Assembly (NCBI GenBank): GCA_020199905.1
Contig: JAIVJS010000081.1
Coordinates: forward strand, 30,050-94,049
Direction: 5' to 3'
Source: Acidobacteriota bacterium
Lineage (GTDB): Bacteria > Acidobacteriota > Thermoanaerobaculia > UBA5066 > Gp7-AA6
DNA length: 64,000 nt
Part shown: positions 24,870 through 34,000 of the stretch, piece after piece
Position numbering within the stretch: the stretch's first letter is position 1
How the letters are laid out: each line of letters opens with the position of its first letter
The notes under the pieces: model-generated
Told to the model about the DNA's origin: nothing
Database searches by the model: none
The model's input: only the letters and a program-made list of their open reading frames with translations
Translations under genes and position numbers: made by a program

Positions 24870-25382
24870 TTATGCGTTTCCCTCGCCCAGGTAGTCAAAG
24901 GCCTTGTCCCACTCCTCCCCATCCTTCCAGCCGATCTGGGCCAGCCGGACGCGCGTCTGTTTCTCGCCGACGGGCTCGAAACGGAAGACGGCGATGGTGC
25001 GGTCCCGCCGGACCGTCGGAAACCACTCCGGCGCCATCGCGTTGACCGACAGCATCTCCATCGGGAGCCAGCTCAGAACGTTTCCTCCGGAGGGCGCGCC
25101 GGACCCGAACGAGACCTGCCATTCGCCGCCGAGCTCCAGGCGCACTTTCGCGCTCGGAGCGAGCCAGGTCGTGAGCCCTTCCGACGTCGTGAACGCCGCC
25201 CACACCCGCTCCGGCGTGGCCGGAACGACGACCTCGAAATAGAGCCGCTTGGCGGGCGACCGCGTCTCGGTGACTTTCACGGCGCCCTGCGTGAACGTCG
25301 TCGCGGGGGCGGCGATCAGGGGGAGCGCGCCGAGAAGGACGGCCGAGACGTGAAGAAGGCGGAGGAAACGGAATCGCTGCAT
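24870..25382 (-). CDS. Exported SRPBCC/AHSA1-domain protein
   Basis: 170 residues from ATG 25382 (AAGGAG upstream). Signal peptide FLRLLHVSAVLLGALPLIAA. The START-like AHSA1 domain follows: KRLYFEVVVPATPERVWAAF, TTSEGLTTWLAPSAKVRLEL, GGEWQVSFG, MEMLSVNAMAPEWFP, AVFRFEPVGEKQTRVRLAQI and GEEWDKAFDYL. The fold binds hydrophobic ligands; the secreted form is unusual but recurrent in this group. Encoded just after the truncated TetR gene, probably in its old operon. Confidence 0.82.
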   Translation of the reverse strand: MQRFRFLRLLHVSAVLLGALPLIAAPATTFTQGAVKVTETRSPAKRLYFEVVVPATPERVWAAFTTSEGLTTWLAPSAKVRLELGGEWQVSFGSGAPSGGNVLSWLPMEMLSVNAMAPEWFPTVRRDRTIAVFRFEPVGEKQTRVRLAQIGWKDGEEWDKAFDYLGEGNA

Positions 25383-25461
25383 GGTCACTTTCTCCTTTCT
25401 TTCGAGGTTCGATTTTCCGGGCGACACGGTCACCCGATTTCTCCATTCGTTCGAAGTAATC

Positions 25462-25674
25462 CCGCAACCGGCGCCGATCCACATAGCGGTCGAGGAGGGC
25501 CCCGAGAAGCTCCTCGTTGCTCGCGAAGAAGGAGTAGAGGCTTCCGCTGTGGACGTGCGCCTCGCGGAAGATCGTGCTGACTCCGGTGGCGGCATATCGC
25601 TCGTGGAAGAGCGGGGCGGCGGTCTCGATCAGGCGGTTTCGGGTGTCCGTTTCCGTCATTGGTCGATCGTTCAT
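25462..25674 (-). pseudogene. TetR-family regulator, only the DNA-binding half left
   Basis: From ATG 25674 about 70 residues match the TetR N-terminal helix-turn-helix: TRNRLIETAAPLFHERYAAT, GVSTIFREAHVHSGSLYSFF and ASNEELLGALLDRYVD. The ligand-binding domain (normally 120 more residues) is missing; the frame simply runs on out of phase through the SRPBCC gene to 24895. This suggests a deletion between the two genes. The DNA-binding half alone cannot sense a ligand. Confidence 0.65.
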
Positions 25675-25678
25675 TAAA

Positions 25679-25695
25679 GTGGTGTTGATTACCAC
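25679..25695. promoter_or_regulatory. Inverted-repeat operator next to tetR remnant
   Basis: GTGGT-N7-ACCAC lies 4 nt upstream of ATG 25674, between it and a minus-strand TTGACA (25706-25701). This is the usual place and form of a TetR auto-operator. Confidence 0.5.
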
Positions 25696-25723
25696 AGCGG
25701 TGTCAAGCCTTTTCCAAAAGTCG

Positions 25724-25804
25724 AGTTGAGAGCTGAGAGTTGAGAGTTGAGAGCCGAAAACCGAGTCCCCTGTTCGCGATTCCGATTCCCGATTCCCGAT
25801 TGCC
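25724..25804. repeat. Two adjacent heptamer arrays (AGTTGAG and GATTCCC)
   Basis: 25724-25765: AGTTGAG, AGCTGAG, AGTTGAG, AGTTGAG, AGCCGAA, AACCGAG. 25784-25804: GATTCCC, GATTCCC, GATTGCC. Both have a strict 7-nt period. Confidence 0.85.
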
Positions 25805-25865
25805 GGCCCGCTTCGGGGGGTCTCCGCCCTGTGCCAGGATCCCGCCGAAAGGAGGTGCCGTTCTC

Positions 25866-26936
25866 ATGACGGGCGGAGGGTCCGACTACGATCCCTTCAC
25901 GCGGGGCCGCAATCCGGTAGGCGTTCGAACCATCGAGGCGCGCGATCGAGAGCGCAACCGCCTCTTCCCCTGCGAGATTTGGTATCCGGCGGCGGCCCGG
26001 CACGCGGGCGAGGACCTCGCGACGGCGACCCAGGATTCCTTTTCGGTTCCGACCGGCGGTCCGCCGCGGCGCCAGAAGGCCGTGCGCGACGCGGAGGGAA
26101 AACCGGGGACCTATCCCCTGGTCGTCTTCTCCCATCACGGCGGCGGACCGAGGCGGATGGCGACCTTCCTCTGCACCCACCTGAGCAGCCACGGATACGT
26201 GGTCGCTGCCATGGACCATTCGGAGGTGGTTGCGCGGGAGCTCGCGCGCCGGGAGGGGGAAACGAGCGAGGAGAAAGCGGCGCGCCTCGAGGCCCTGATC
26301 GCCAACCGCCTGCCCGACGTGCGCTTCCTCCTGGATCGTCTCCTGACCGGCGCGCGTTTCGACTCCGAAATCCGTCTCGATGACTCCCGGATCGGAATCG
26401 TGGGACACAGTTTCGGCGGCTGGACCGCCCTGGCCGCGGTGGACGTCGAGCCACGCATCCGCGCCGTCGTGGCTCTCGCTCCGGGCGGCGCATCGACGCG
26501 AAAGCCCGGGATCATTCCAGCGACCCTCGCCTTCGCATGGGGTCGCGACGTCCCCACGCTGTATCTGGTGGCCGAGGACGATACGTCTCTGCCGCTCGAG
26601 GGCATGAAGGAGATCTTCGACAGGACTCCGGCGACCCGGAGAATGGTGATCCTGCGCCGGGCCGACCACATGCACTTCCTGGACGAGGTCGAGGAGATGC
26701 ACGAAGCGGTCAGAAAGATGCCGTTCAGCGGCGAGCTCGCCTGGCTGCCGAAGGAGATGCGTCCGGTCGCGGAGCTCTGTTCCGGGCACGACGCTCACCT
26801 GTTCGTGCGCGGCCTCACTCTCGCCCACCTGGATGCTGTGTTGAGAGGCCGGGAGGATGCGCAGCGATTCTTCGCGGGCGACGTCGAGGGCGAACTGGCG
26901 AACCTCGGCGTCGAGGTGCTCGCGCACGGGCGCTGA
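25866..26936 (+). CDS. PAF-acetylhydrolase/dienelactone-hydrolase-like alpha/beta hydrolase
   Basis: 356 residues from ATG 25866 with AAGGAGGTG 7 nt upstream. No signal peptide. Features: RNRLFPCEIWYPAAARHAGE, PLVVFSHHGGGPRRM (oxyanion region), GIVGHSFGGWTALAAV (nucleophile Ser), PTLYLVAEDDTSLP (acid) and LRRADHMHFLDEVE (His). The arrangement resembles plasma PAF-acetylhydrolase-like and poly-ester hydrolases. Cytoplasmic esterase of unknown substrate. Preceded by two heptamer arrays, followed by a ~390-nt stretch without a recognisable gene. Confidence 0.82.
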   Translation: MTGGGSDYDPFTRGRNPVGVRTIEARDRERNRLFPCEIWYPAAARHAGEDLATATQDSFSVPTGGPPRRQKAVRDAEGKPGTYPLVVFSHHGGGPRRMATFLCTHLSSHGYVVAAMDHSEVVARELARREGETSEEKAARLEALIANRLPDVRFLLDRLLTGARFDSEIRLDDSRIGIVGHSFGGWTALAAVDVEPRIRAVVALAPGGASTRKPGIIPATLAFAWGRDVPTLYLVAEDDTSLPLEGMKEIFDRTPATRRMVILRRADHMHFLDEVEEMHEAVRKMPFSGELAWLPKEMRPVAELCSGHDAHLFVRGLTLAHLDAVLRGREDAQRFFAGDVEGELANLGVEVLAHGR

Positions 26937-27330
26937 CCCCCGCGGCCTCCTCCGGCGTTCAGGCGGGCCGTCCGCGCGGGGGCGGGCGTCTCGGAGGGAG
27001 GCAGCGCGGACTTGTACACGCTCCACGTCACATCCGCCGCGCCGGAATTCGACACTCGCCGTCTTCCCCGTCCGCCGCCGCCGCGCCCCGCCCGCGGCGC
27101 GACCGCGACGCCCGTTTCCTGGGCCCCTTCATCGAGCGACCGCGCCGATTTCCCGAAATCGGGGCATCGGGCCTCCAGAGCTTCGCCGGCCGAAGCGGAC
27201 GGTCAGTCTGGAGACGGGCGCCCGCCCTTTCCGATTACGACGGCGACCGCGCTTTTCCGCCCGGCGCCAGGCGGGAAGCGTTCCCATTCGTCCTTCGCCG
27301 TTCGCCTTCCCGCGCGCTTAAGATTCCCGG
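26937..27330. other. Gap without recognised gene
   Basis: High-GC sequence; short frames on either strand show no family signature or credible start. Only the TAAGAT box at its right end is interpretable. Confidence 0.5.
27319..27324 (+). promoter_or_regulatory. -10 box, leaderless candidate
   Basis: TAAGAT, TCCCGG, then GTG 27331: six-nucleotide spacing. Confidence 0.5.
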
Positions 27331-28530
27331 GTGACCTACTCCCGGCGGGGCCTCTTCGGCATCATCGGAAAGGCCGCCGGCTCCGCCGCCTCCGCAGTCG
27401 GGCTCGATCCGCCCCGGCAGCCCGCGGGAAAAACGAACGCCCCCATCGCCCCCCCCGAGGCTCTCCCATCCGAGTCCGAACGGGAGAAGGCCGCCCGGGA
27501 ATCGGCCCTGGATCTTCTGGAGGGGACGGGGCCTGAGTACGGCGGCGGGCTGTCCAACCACGGCCCGATGGCCGCCGACGCGCTCGTCGTCATGGGCCGG
27601 AGCGAGGCGGTCGTCCCCTGGCTCGAGCGTTATCGGCGCGGGCTCGACGCCGCTCCCACCCTCCGCCGTTCCATCGGCGCCGGAGACTGGAGCGAGGCGC
27701 TCGGCCGCTACGACAGGGTCGGGGACTGGACCGCGTTCTTCCGAAGGGAGCTACTCGAACGGCCGTGGACCGAGGTCGTCTCGATCTGGTGCGAGCGGCT
27801 GGCTCCCGGGATCTCGGCCGCCGCGTTTCACGGCGTCCTGCGCGCCGCGTACGCCGCCCGCACCATGAGGCGTGCCGAGTCGCCCGCGAGGGGGAGAGAG
27901 CTCGCCGAAGGGCTCGCCTACTGGGCGGCGCGATACCGGCGGCTTCCGGAGCGGCCGACGCACAAGCACGCCGAAACGCTTCGCAGTCCCTCGGAGGTTT
28001 TGAACACCCTCGAGTCACTTCCCGCATCGCACCGCGCGGGAGGCCTGATCGACGAACAACTCGAAGCGCTTCGCGACCTGCCCTCCTTTTCCCGCGTCGC
28101 CGACCTGGTCGACACGTCGTCCGACCCTTCCGTCTTTCTGACGCGCGTCACGGAAGCGTTCGCGGACGCCTGCCTCGCGCATGCGACGCGGGCCTCGGCC
28201 ATCGCCTGGGTTCACACGGTCACGGGGCCGAGTGCCGTGCGACTCCTCCTGCCGCACGTGAATCCGGCGACCGCCCGCTCCCTCGCGCGCTACGCGTGGC
28301 AGGGCGCCGCGGGAATCCATGCGGCCTTCTCGCTGCCCGTGCCGCGACTCGACCGGCGGCAGGAGGACCGGGCAGACGACCTCGTCGATCGGGCGGTCCG
28401 AACGGGAGACGAGCACGCCTTCAAGTTCGTGGAGACCTGCCTTCGCGAATATGGGATCGCACCGCGCCCCGTCTACCTGTCCGCCGCGCGCGGCATGCTC
28501 GATTTCCTCTCACACCCCGCCCGGACTTAG
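27331..28530 (+). CDS. Questin-oxidase-like (DUF4243) protein
   Basis: 399 residues from GTG 27331, the start being fixed by a TAAGAT box six nucleotides before it. All-helical, with GGLSNHGPMAADALVVMGRS and VPWLERYRRGL near the N-terminus, GDWTAFFRRELLERPWTEVV, the PGISAAAFHGVLRAAYAARTM signature and ETCLREYGIAPRPVYLSAAR. This is the questin oxidase/DUF4243 family, known from fungal polyketide ring opening by Baeyer-Villiger-type chemistry; bacterial members are uncharacterised. Starts with MTYSRRGLFGIIGKAAGSAA, which resembles a short twin-arginine signal. Confidence 0.75.
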   Translation: MTYSRRGLFGIIGKAAGSAASAVGLDPPRQPAGKTNAPIAPPEALPSESEREKAARESALDLLEGTGPEYGGGLSNHGPMAADALVVMGRSEAVVPWLERYRRGLDAAPTLRRSIGAGDWSEALGRYDRVGDWTAFFRRELLERPWTEVVSIWCERLAPGISAAAFHGVLRAAYAARTMRRAESPARGRELAEGLAYWAARYRRLPERPTHKHAETLRSPSEVLNTLESLPASHRAGGLIDEQLEALRDLPSFSRVADLVDTSSDPSVFLTRVTEAFADACLAHATRASAIAWVHTVTGPSAVRLLLPHVNPATARSLARYAWQGAAGIHAAFSLPVPRLDRRQEDRADDLVDRAVRTGDEHAFKFVETCLREYGIAPRPVYLSAARGMLDFLSHPART

Positions 28531-28895
28531 GCGACGCGCGTCTCCCGATCCGACGCCGCGTACGCGGTCAGCGCCCAGACCACCAGGATGAAAGCGCCCA
28601 CGATCATGTAGAAGCGGCGAGCCGGAGATCCCGGCGCGTATCCGGCGATCGTGGGAAGGATCAACAGGAAGATCCCGACGACGAGCTCCACGATGCCGTG
28701 CACCACGAACGGGATTCGCTTCCAGCGCCCCATGGGAAATCGCGTCAGCAGGGTCATCAGGAGGTGCACGACCGCAAGCGTGTAGGAGATCAGCGCCGGC
28801 GTCCCTCCGAGGCCGAACAGGAGGGGGCCGAAAAGGAACGCGGCCACCGTCGCGAGGTCGAGCACACCGTGGACCCGGGCGTCGAGAATGCGCAT
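28527..28895 (-). CDS. Four-span membrane protein of unknown function
   Basis: 122 residues from ATG 28895 (GGAGG 5 nt upstream). Four hydrophobic helices: LATVAAFLFGPLLFGLG, LISYTLAVVHLLMTLL, FVVHGIVELVVGIFLLILP and YMIVGAFILVVWALTAYAA. DARVHGVLDLATVAAF and VVHGIVELVVGIFLL are internal-repeat-like, as in SPW/DUF-type small membrane proteins. No function. Its stop overlaps the end of the convergent questin-oxidase-like gene by 4 nt. Confidence 0.7.
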   Translation of the reverse strand: MRILDARVHGVLDLATVAAFLFGPLLFGLGGTPALISYTLAVVHLLMTLLTRFPMGRWKRIPFVVHGIVELVVGIFLLILPTIAGYAPGSPARRFYMIVGAFILVVWALTAYAASDRETRVA

Positions 28896-28966
28896 GAGCG
28901 TCCTCCGTGCGGGATAGTCTAGGGGAGGACGGCGAGAAGCGGCGCGTCCTCCCCCGGTTCCCATTC

Positions 28967-29037
28967 GATTCCCGATCTTGTTGACCGCGGAGTACCGCGG
29001 CCGTCTCGCTCCCGCTGGTCGCTCGGCTCCCGATTCC
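28967..29037. repeat. Dispersed element copy 4
   Basis: Plus-oriented, the best-preserved copy: GATTCCCGATC, GTTGACCGCGGAGTACCGCG, then GGTCGCTCGGCTCCCGATTC. It lies just after the end of the minus-strand phosphoesterase gene. Confidence 0.88.
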
Positions 29038-29055
29038 GGCCTCGTCTCCTCTCTC

Positions 29056-30252
29056 CTAGGGGCACGCCGCCGGAGCGACCGCCGGAACGGCGTAGTCCGG
29101 AGCGAGCAGGCTCGGATTCGAGAAGTCGAGGACCTCGGCGAGGTTGTTGGCCGCCGCGTCCCGGACGGAAAGGGGCTTCAAGTTCCAGCGCCACTCGATC
29201 ATCTTCAGCACCGAGGTGTGGTCGTAGGTTCCCGTCGCGATGGCGCCGCGGCTCGAGAAGGGCGAGACCACGAGGCATGGCACGCGGAAGCCCCGCATGC
29301 GAAGGGCCGCGCTGACGTCCGGCGCTTCGGTTGGCGGGACGTGCTCGAAGAAGCCGCCCCATTCGTCGAAGTTGATGACGAGAACCGTGCTCTTCCATTC
29401 CGGACCCGTCGTGACGGCGCGGTACGTGTCGTAGAGCCAGCGCTCTCCCGCGCGGATGTCGCCGTGCGGATGGTCGTCCGACGAGGTTCCGGAGTCTTCT
29501 CCATTGAAGGGAGGATCCACGAACGCGACATCGGGGAGCGTCCCCGCGGCGCAATCCTGAAGGAAGCTCGAGTACGGCCGCGTGATCGGGGCGTATCTGG
29601 GGCCCCAGAGCGAGTTGAACGGGATGTCGCTGAAGTAGCAGCGGCCGTCGAGCCCCTTCGCGGCGAGGCGATCCCAGATCGTCGGCAGCGTGCAGAGCGT
29701 CAGGGAATCGTCCAGACGGTCCGTGACCGCGGAGTGCTGATAGATCCGATTGGGGTAGGTCGGACCGAGGAGCGACGCGAAATACCGGCTGCACACGGTC
29801 CAGTCGAGCGCGGCCTGGCCCAGGAACGGCAGATCGCTCTGCGTGTAGTAACCGATCGCGTACCTGTCGTTGCTGCCCGCGCGAAGCCATCCATCGCACG
29901 CGCCGTTGTCGTACTCGACCCGGGCGCCGTCGTAGGAATGGTCGGGATCGGGATGGCCGCAGCCCTGCCAGTCGGGCGCGAGCGGGTAGGTCGGCTGCAT
30001 GACGCCGGCGCGATCCGGATAGGAGAGCCCCGCCTGCATTCCGTCCGCGCCGGGAAGCCATCCGAGGAAGTGGTCGAAGGACCTGTTCTCCATCATCGCG
30101 ACGACCACGTGTTCGATGCCGCTCTTCTCCGGCTTCGGAAGCCCGTCCTTTGCGGGTCTCGTCCCCGCGAGAGCGAGGCGGCCTCCGGCTCCGACGGCGG
30201 CGAGCGAGGCGGCGGACCGGTACAGGAACTGGCGCCGGGACAGAGATCGCAT
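29056..30252 (-). CDS. Exported phosphoesterase (phospholipase C / acid phosphatase family)
   Basis: 398 residues from ATG 30252 with GAGGAGG upstream. Twin-arginine signal LSRRQFLYRSAASLAAVGAG. The family signature IEHVVVAMMENRSFDHFLGW is at the N-terminus of the mature enzyme; metal and active-site segments follow (TLPTIWDRLAAKG, DVAFVDPPFN, STVLVINFDEWGGFFEHV, VPCLVVSPFSSRG, YDHTSVLKMIEWRW). Hydrolyses phospholipid head groups or phosphomonoesters in the periplasm or medium. Divergent from the GAF gene; overlaps nothing. Confidence 0.88.
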   Translation of the reverse strand: MRSLSRRQFLYRSAASLAAVGAGGRLALAGTRPAKDGLPKPEKSGIEHVVVAMMENRSFDHFLGWLPGADGMQAGLSYPDRAGVMQPTYPLAPDWQGCGHPDPDHSYDGARVEYDNGACDGWLRAGSNDRYAIGYYTQSDLPFLGQAALDWTVCSRYFASLLGPTYPNRIYQHSAVTDRLDDSLTLCTLPTIWDRLAAKGLDGRCYFSDIPFNSLWGPRYAPITRPYSSFLQDCAAGTLPDVAFVDPPFNGEDSGTSSDDHPHGDIRAGERWLYDTYRAVTTGPEWKSTVLVINFDEWGGFFEHVPPTEAPDVSAALRMRGFRVPCLVVSPFSSRGAIATGTYDHTSVLKMIEWRWNLKPLSVRDAAANNLAEVLDFSNPSLLAPDYAVPAVAPAACP

Positions 30253-30415
30253 GGCGAGCCTCCTCTCCGGCCCGGGTGGGGGCTCGGGACGGCCCAGGAC
30301 CAGACCCTGAGCTCTCCGGAACCAGCCGGGCGCCGGACCCCCGGCCGCCTGCTCGGGCTGCAAAGCCCGTGCCCCGGGGCCGGGCATCGCCGTGCGCCCG
30401 ATCTCCGCCTCGCTC

Positions 30416-30421
30416 TAGAAT
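30416..30421 (+). promoter_or_regulatory. -10 box, leaderless candidate
   Basis: TAGAAT, seven nucleotides, then GTG 30429. The in-frame ATG at 30420 overlaps the box, which argues for the GTG. Confidence 0.45.
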
Positions 30422-30428
30422 GCCGCCC

Positions 30429-30899
30429 GTGAAAGAAGAAGCCGAAGCTCTCGAGCAGGTGCGGCGCGCGCTGGATGGCAGCGGCGAGCTGTCCGAGAAA
30501 TTCACGCGCGTCGCGAACGCCCTCCGCGATGCCGGCGGCTATCGCTGGGTCGGTCTGTACCGCGTCGGCGAAAAAGAAATCTCCCTTCTGGCCTGGGGGG
30601 GCGAAGAGCCCCCGTCGCATCCACGGTTCCCCGCCTCCCGCGGGCTCTGCGGAGACGCGGCGCGCCTCCGTCAGACCGTGATCGTCGGCGACGTCTCGAA
30701 GGATCCCCGTTATCTCGAGGCGTTCGCCAGCACGCGGTCGGAGATCGTGGTCCCGGTCCTGGACGCCGTGACGGGGCGGACCCGCGCCCTGATCGACGTC
30801 GAGAGCGACCGGCTGGAGGCGTTCGGCGATTCCGACCGGGTTCTGCTCGAACGCGCGGCATCGGAGATTTCGACGGCCGTGTCGGCGGCGCCGGGGTGA
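30429..30899 (+). CDS. GAF-domain protein
   Basis: 156 residues. A single GAF domain (~40-150): GYRWVGLYRVGEKEISLLAW, ASRGLCGDAARLRQTVIVGD, VSKDPRYLEAFASTRSEIVV and RALIDVESDRLEAFGDSDRV. The layout is like free-methionine-(R)-sulfoxide reductases, but only the GLCG Cys is present; the other two reductase Cys positions are not, so reductase activity is doubtful. More likely a small-ligand sensor. Starts at GTG 30429 by the leaderless pattern. A CAGTTNT heptamer array follows its stop. Confidence 0.8.
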   Translation: MKEEAEALEQVRRALDGSGELSEKFTRVANALRDAGGYRWVGLYRVGEKEISLLAWGGEEPPSHPRFPASRGLCGDAARLRQTVIVGDVSKDPRYLEAFASTRSEIVVPVLDAVTGRTRALIDVESDRLEAFGDSDRVLLERAASEISTAVSAAPG

Positions 30900-30904
30900 A
30901 GGAT

Positions 30905-30951
30905 CAGCTGCCAGCTATCAGCTCAGTTGTCAGTTGTCAGTTTTCAGTTAC
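30905..30951. repeat. Heptamer array CAGTTNT/CAGCTNN
   Basis: CAGCTGC, CAGCTAT, CAGCT, then CAGTTGT, CAGTTGT, CAGTTTT, CAGTTAC; 7-nt period with one 2-nt slip. Confidence 0.9.
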
Positions 30952-31058
30952 TAAAACGGGAAACGACAAAAACCCGACCCCCGTCCGGCTCATCCGCCAC
31001 CATTTCTTCCCCGCGGACCGCCTTCCTGTAATCTCGACCCGTTCAGGAGGTCTCTTCC

Positions 31059-34000
31059 ATGCGTCTTCTTTCCGCGCTTCTGGCCGCCGTTTTCCTGTCG
31101 GCGTCGGGGTCTGCCCGGGCCCTCACTCTCGACGAGGTGCTCGCGAAGAACCTCGAAGCGCGCGGAGGCGGATCCCGGCTGCAGGCGATGCGGTCTCTGC
31201 GGCTGACCGGCAAGGCGGTCCTCGGATTCGGTGAGACGCAGATCGAGGCGGGATGGGGGCAGATCCAGAAGCGGCCCGGCATGATCCGGACCGAGGTCAC
31301 TCTTCAGGGGCTGACCGCGGTCGACGCCTGGGATGGGAAGGAAAGCTGGAGCCTCGACCCGTTTCAGGGCCGGCGCGACGCGCAGCGCAACTCCGCCGAC
31401 GAGGGGAAGGAAATGGCGCAGGACGCGGACATCGACGGCCCGCTGGTCGGCTGGCGTGAGAAGGGCCACCGCGTCGACTACCTCGGCATGGAAGACGTCG
31501 ACGGGACTCCCGCGCACAAGCTGCGCGTGACCCTGAAGGACGGCGACGTCAAGGAAGTCTTCCTGGATCCCGACTACTTTCTGGAGATCCGGGTCATTTC
31601 CACGGTGCACATCCGCGGCGCCGAAAAGGTGACCGAGTCCGACTTCGGAAGCTACGAGCAGGTCGAGGGCGTCTGGGTCCCCTTCTCCGTCGAGACGGGC
31701 CGGAAGGGAGCGCCCCGGTCATCGCGGATCACGATCGATCACGCGGGCGCGAACGTCGACGTGGACGACGCCCTCTTTCGCTATCCCGCCGCGGGCTCGG
31801 CGATCGTGCGTTCGATCGTGATCCCGCCCACCCGTCAGGCGGCTGCGGCGGCCGGGGCGAAGCCGGCTCCACCCGCAGCCGCCGGAAAACCGGTGTTCGA
31901 CTCCGGCCTCGTCTCCGGCCTCGGGGTGAGAAACATCGGCTCCGCGGCGATGAGCGGCCGCGTCTCGGCCGTCGCGGCGCGCACCGAGGGTGGGAAGACC
32001 ACGGTTTTCGTCGGAGCCGCCAGCGGCGGCGTCTGGAAGTCTCCCGACGGGGGGACCACCTTCAAACCGGTGTTCGACAAGGCGGCGGTGCAGTCGATCG
32101 GAGCGATCGCGATCGATCCCTCGAATCCAAAGACGGTCTGGGTGGGCTCGGGGGAGTCGTGGATGCGCAACTCGGTGTCGATCGGCGACGGAATCTACAA
32201 GTCGACGGACGGCGGCGAGACGTTCACCAACGCCGGACTCCCGGAGTCCGAGCACATCGCGCGGATCATCGTCCACCCGAAGAACGGAGACGTCGTCTAT
32301 GCGTGCGTTCCCGGCCGGCTCTGGAGCGACAGCGCCGACCGCGGTCTCTATCGGACGGCCGACGGGGGCAGGACGTGGTCGCTCGTTCTCAAGGGATCGA
32401 ATCTGTCGACCGGCTGCTCCGGCGTTTCGCTCGATGCGAAAAACCCCGACGTCGTCTTCGCCGGGTTCTGGGACTTCCGACGCAAGGGCTGGACGTTCCG
32501 CTCCGGCGGCGACGGACCGTCGGCCGCGAGCGGCAGCGGGCTCTTCCGCTCGGCCGACGGCGGAAAAACGTGGACGGAGCTGACGGACAAGGCCAACGCG
32601 GGCCTCCCCGCAAAGCCGTGGGGTCGCGTCGAAGTCGTGACCGCTCCCTCGGATCCCAGGGTGGTCTATGCGCTCGTCGAGTCCGAGCACTCCGCGCTCT
32701 ATCGCTCGGCCGACGGCGGAAAGACCTGGGAGCGTCGCGATGACAGCCAGTCGATGATCTGGAGGGCGTTCTATTTCGCGAGGCTCGTCGTCGATCCCGC
32801 CAACCCGGACCGGATCTTCAAGCCCGGCGGCGGACTCACGGTGAGCGAAGACGGCGGCCGCAGTTTCTCCGCGAGCGCGGGCCGCGGGTCGCACGGCGAC
32901 TGGCATGACGTCTGGATCGACCCGGGCAATCCGAAGTCGGTAATCGCGGGCGACGACGGCGGGCTTTGGATCTCGCAGGACGGCGGTAACCGGTGGGTCA
33001 AGTCCCAGAACCTGCCGATTTCCCAGTTCTACCATGTGAGCGTCGACTCCCGGGATCCCTACCAGGTGTACGGCGGGTTGCAGGACAACAGCTCGTGGGT
33101 CGGAGATTCCGCGCACCCCGGCGGAATAAGCAACGCGCGCTGGGAAAATCTCTACGGCGGCGACGGCTTCTGGACCGTGCCCGATCCCACCGACCCGGAC
33201 GCCGTCTACGCGGAGTCGCAGGGCGGCTACATCTCGCGCATAGACCGCCGGACCGGGGCCGCGCGCGACATCCAGCCGAAGGCCGGGTACAGGGAGAAGC
33301 TGCGCTACAACTGGAACACGCCGATCTACGCGAGCCCGACGTCGAAGGGCACGATCTACCTCGGCGCGCAGTTTCTCTTCCGGTCTCGCGACCGGGGCGA
33401 CACGTGGGAGCGCATCTCGCCCGACCTGACCTCGAACGACCCGGAGAAGCAGAAGCAGGAGCAGTCGGGGGGCGTCACCGTCGACAACTCGTCGGCGGAG
33501 ATGCACACCACGATCTACTCGATCTCCGAGTCCCCTCTGGACGGAAAGGTCCTCTGGGTGGGAACCGACGACGGCAACGTGCAGCTCTCGCGCGACGCAG
33601 GCAGGACCTGGAACAACGTGGCGGGCAATGTCCCCGGGCTGCCGAAGGCTTCGTGGGTGAGCTGGGTCGAAGCGAGCCGGTTCAACGCCGCCACCGCCTA
33701 CGCCGTCTTTGACCGCCACACGGTCGGCGACATGGCGCCCTGGGTGTACCGCACGACGGATTTCGGGAAGAGCTGGACCCGCATCGCCGGACCGGACCGG
33801 GGCGTGCGCGGGTATGCGCACGTGATCCGCGAAGACTCCGTCAAAGCGGGGCTTCTCTTCCTCGGCACCGAGCTCGGCCTCTGGATCTCCCCGGACGGGG
33901 GCGGCACGTGGGGACAATTCCGCGGCAACGACTTTCCGCGGGTCGCGGTGCGCGACCTCCAGGTGCATCCGCGCGATCACGATCTCGTGATCGCGACCCA

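Noticed and set aside
26795..27055. Small minus-strand gene in the 26.9-27.3 kb gap
   Set aside because: Frame is mostly antisense to the hydrolase gene and shows no recognised motif.
30429..30899. Free-methionine sulfoxide reductase
   Set aside because: Only one of the three Cys of that enzyme is present, so it is listed simply as a GAF protein.
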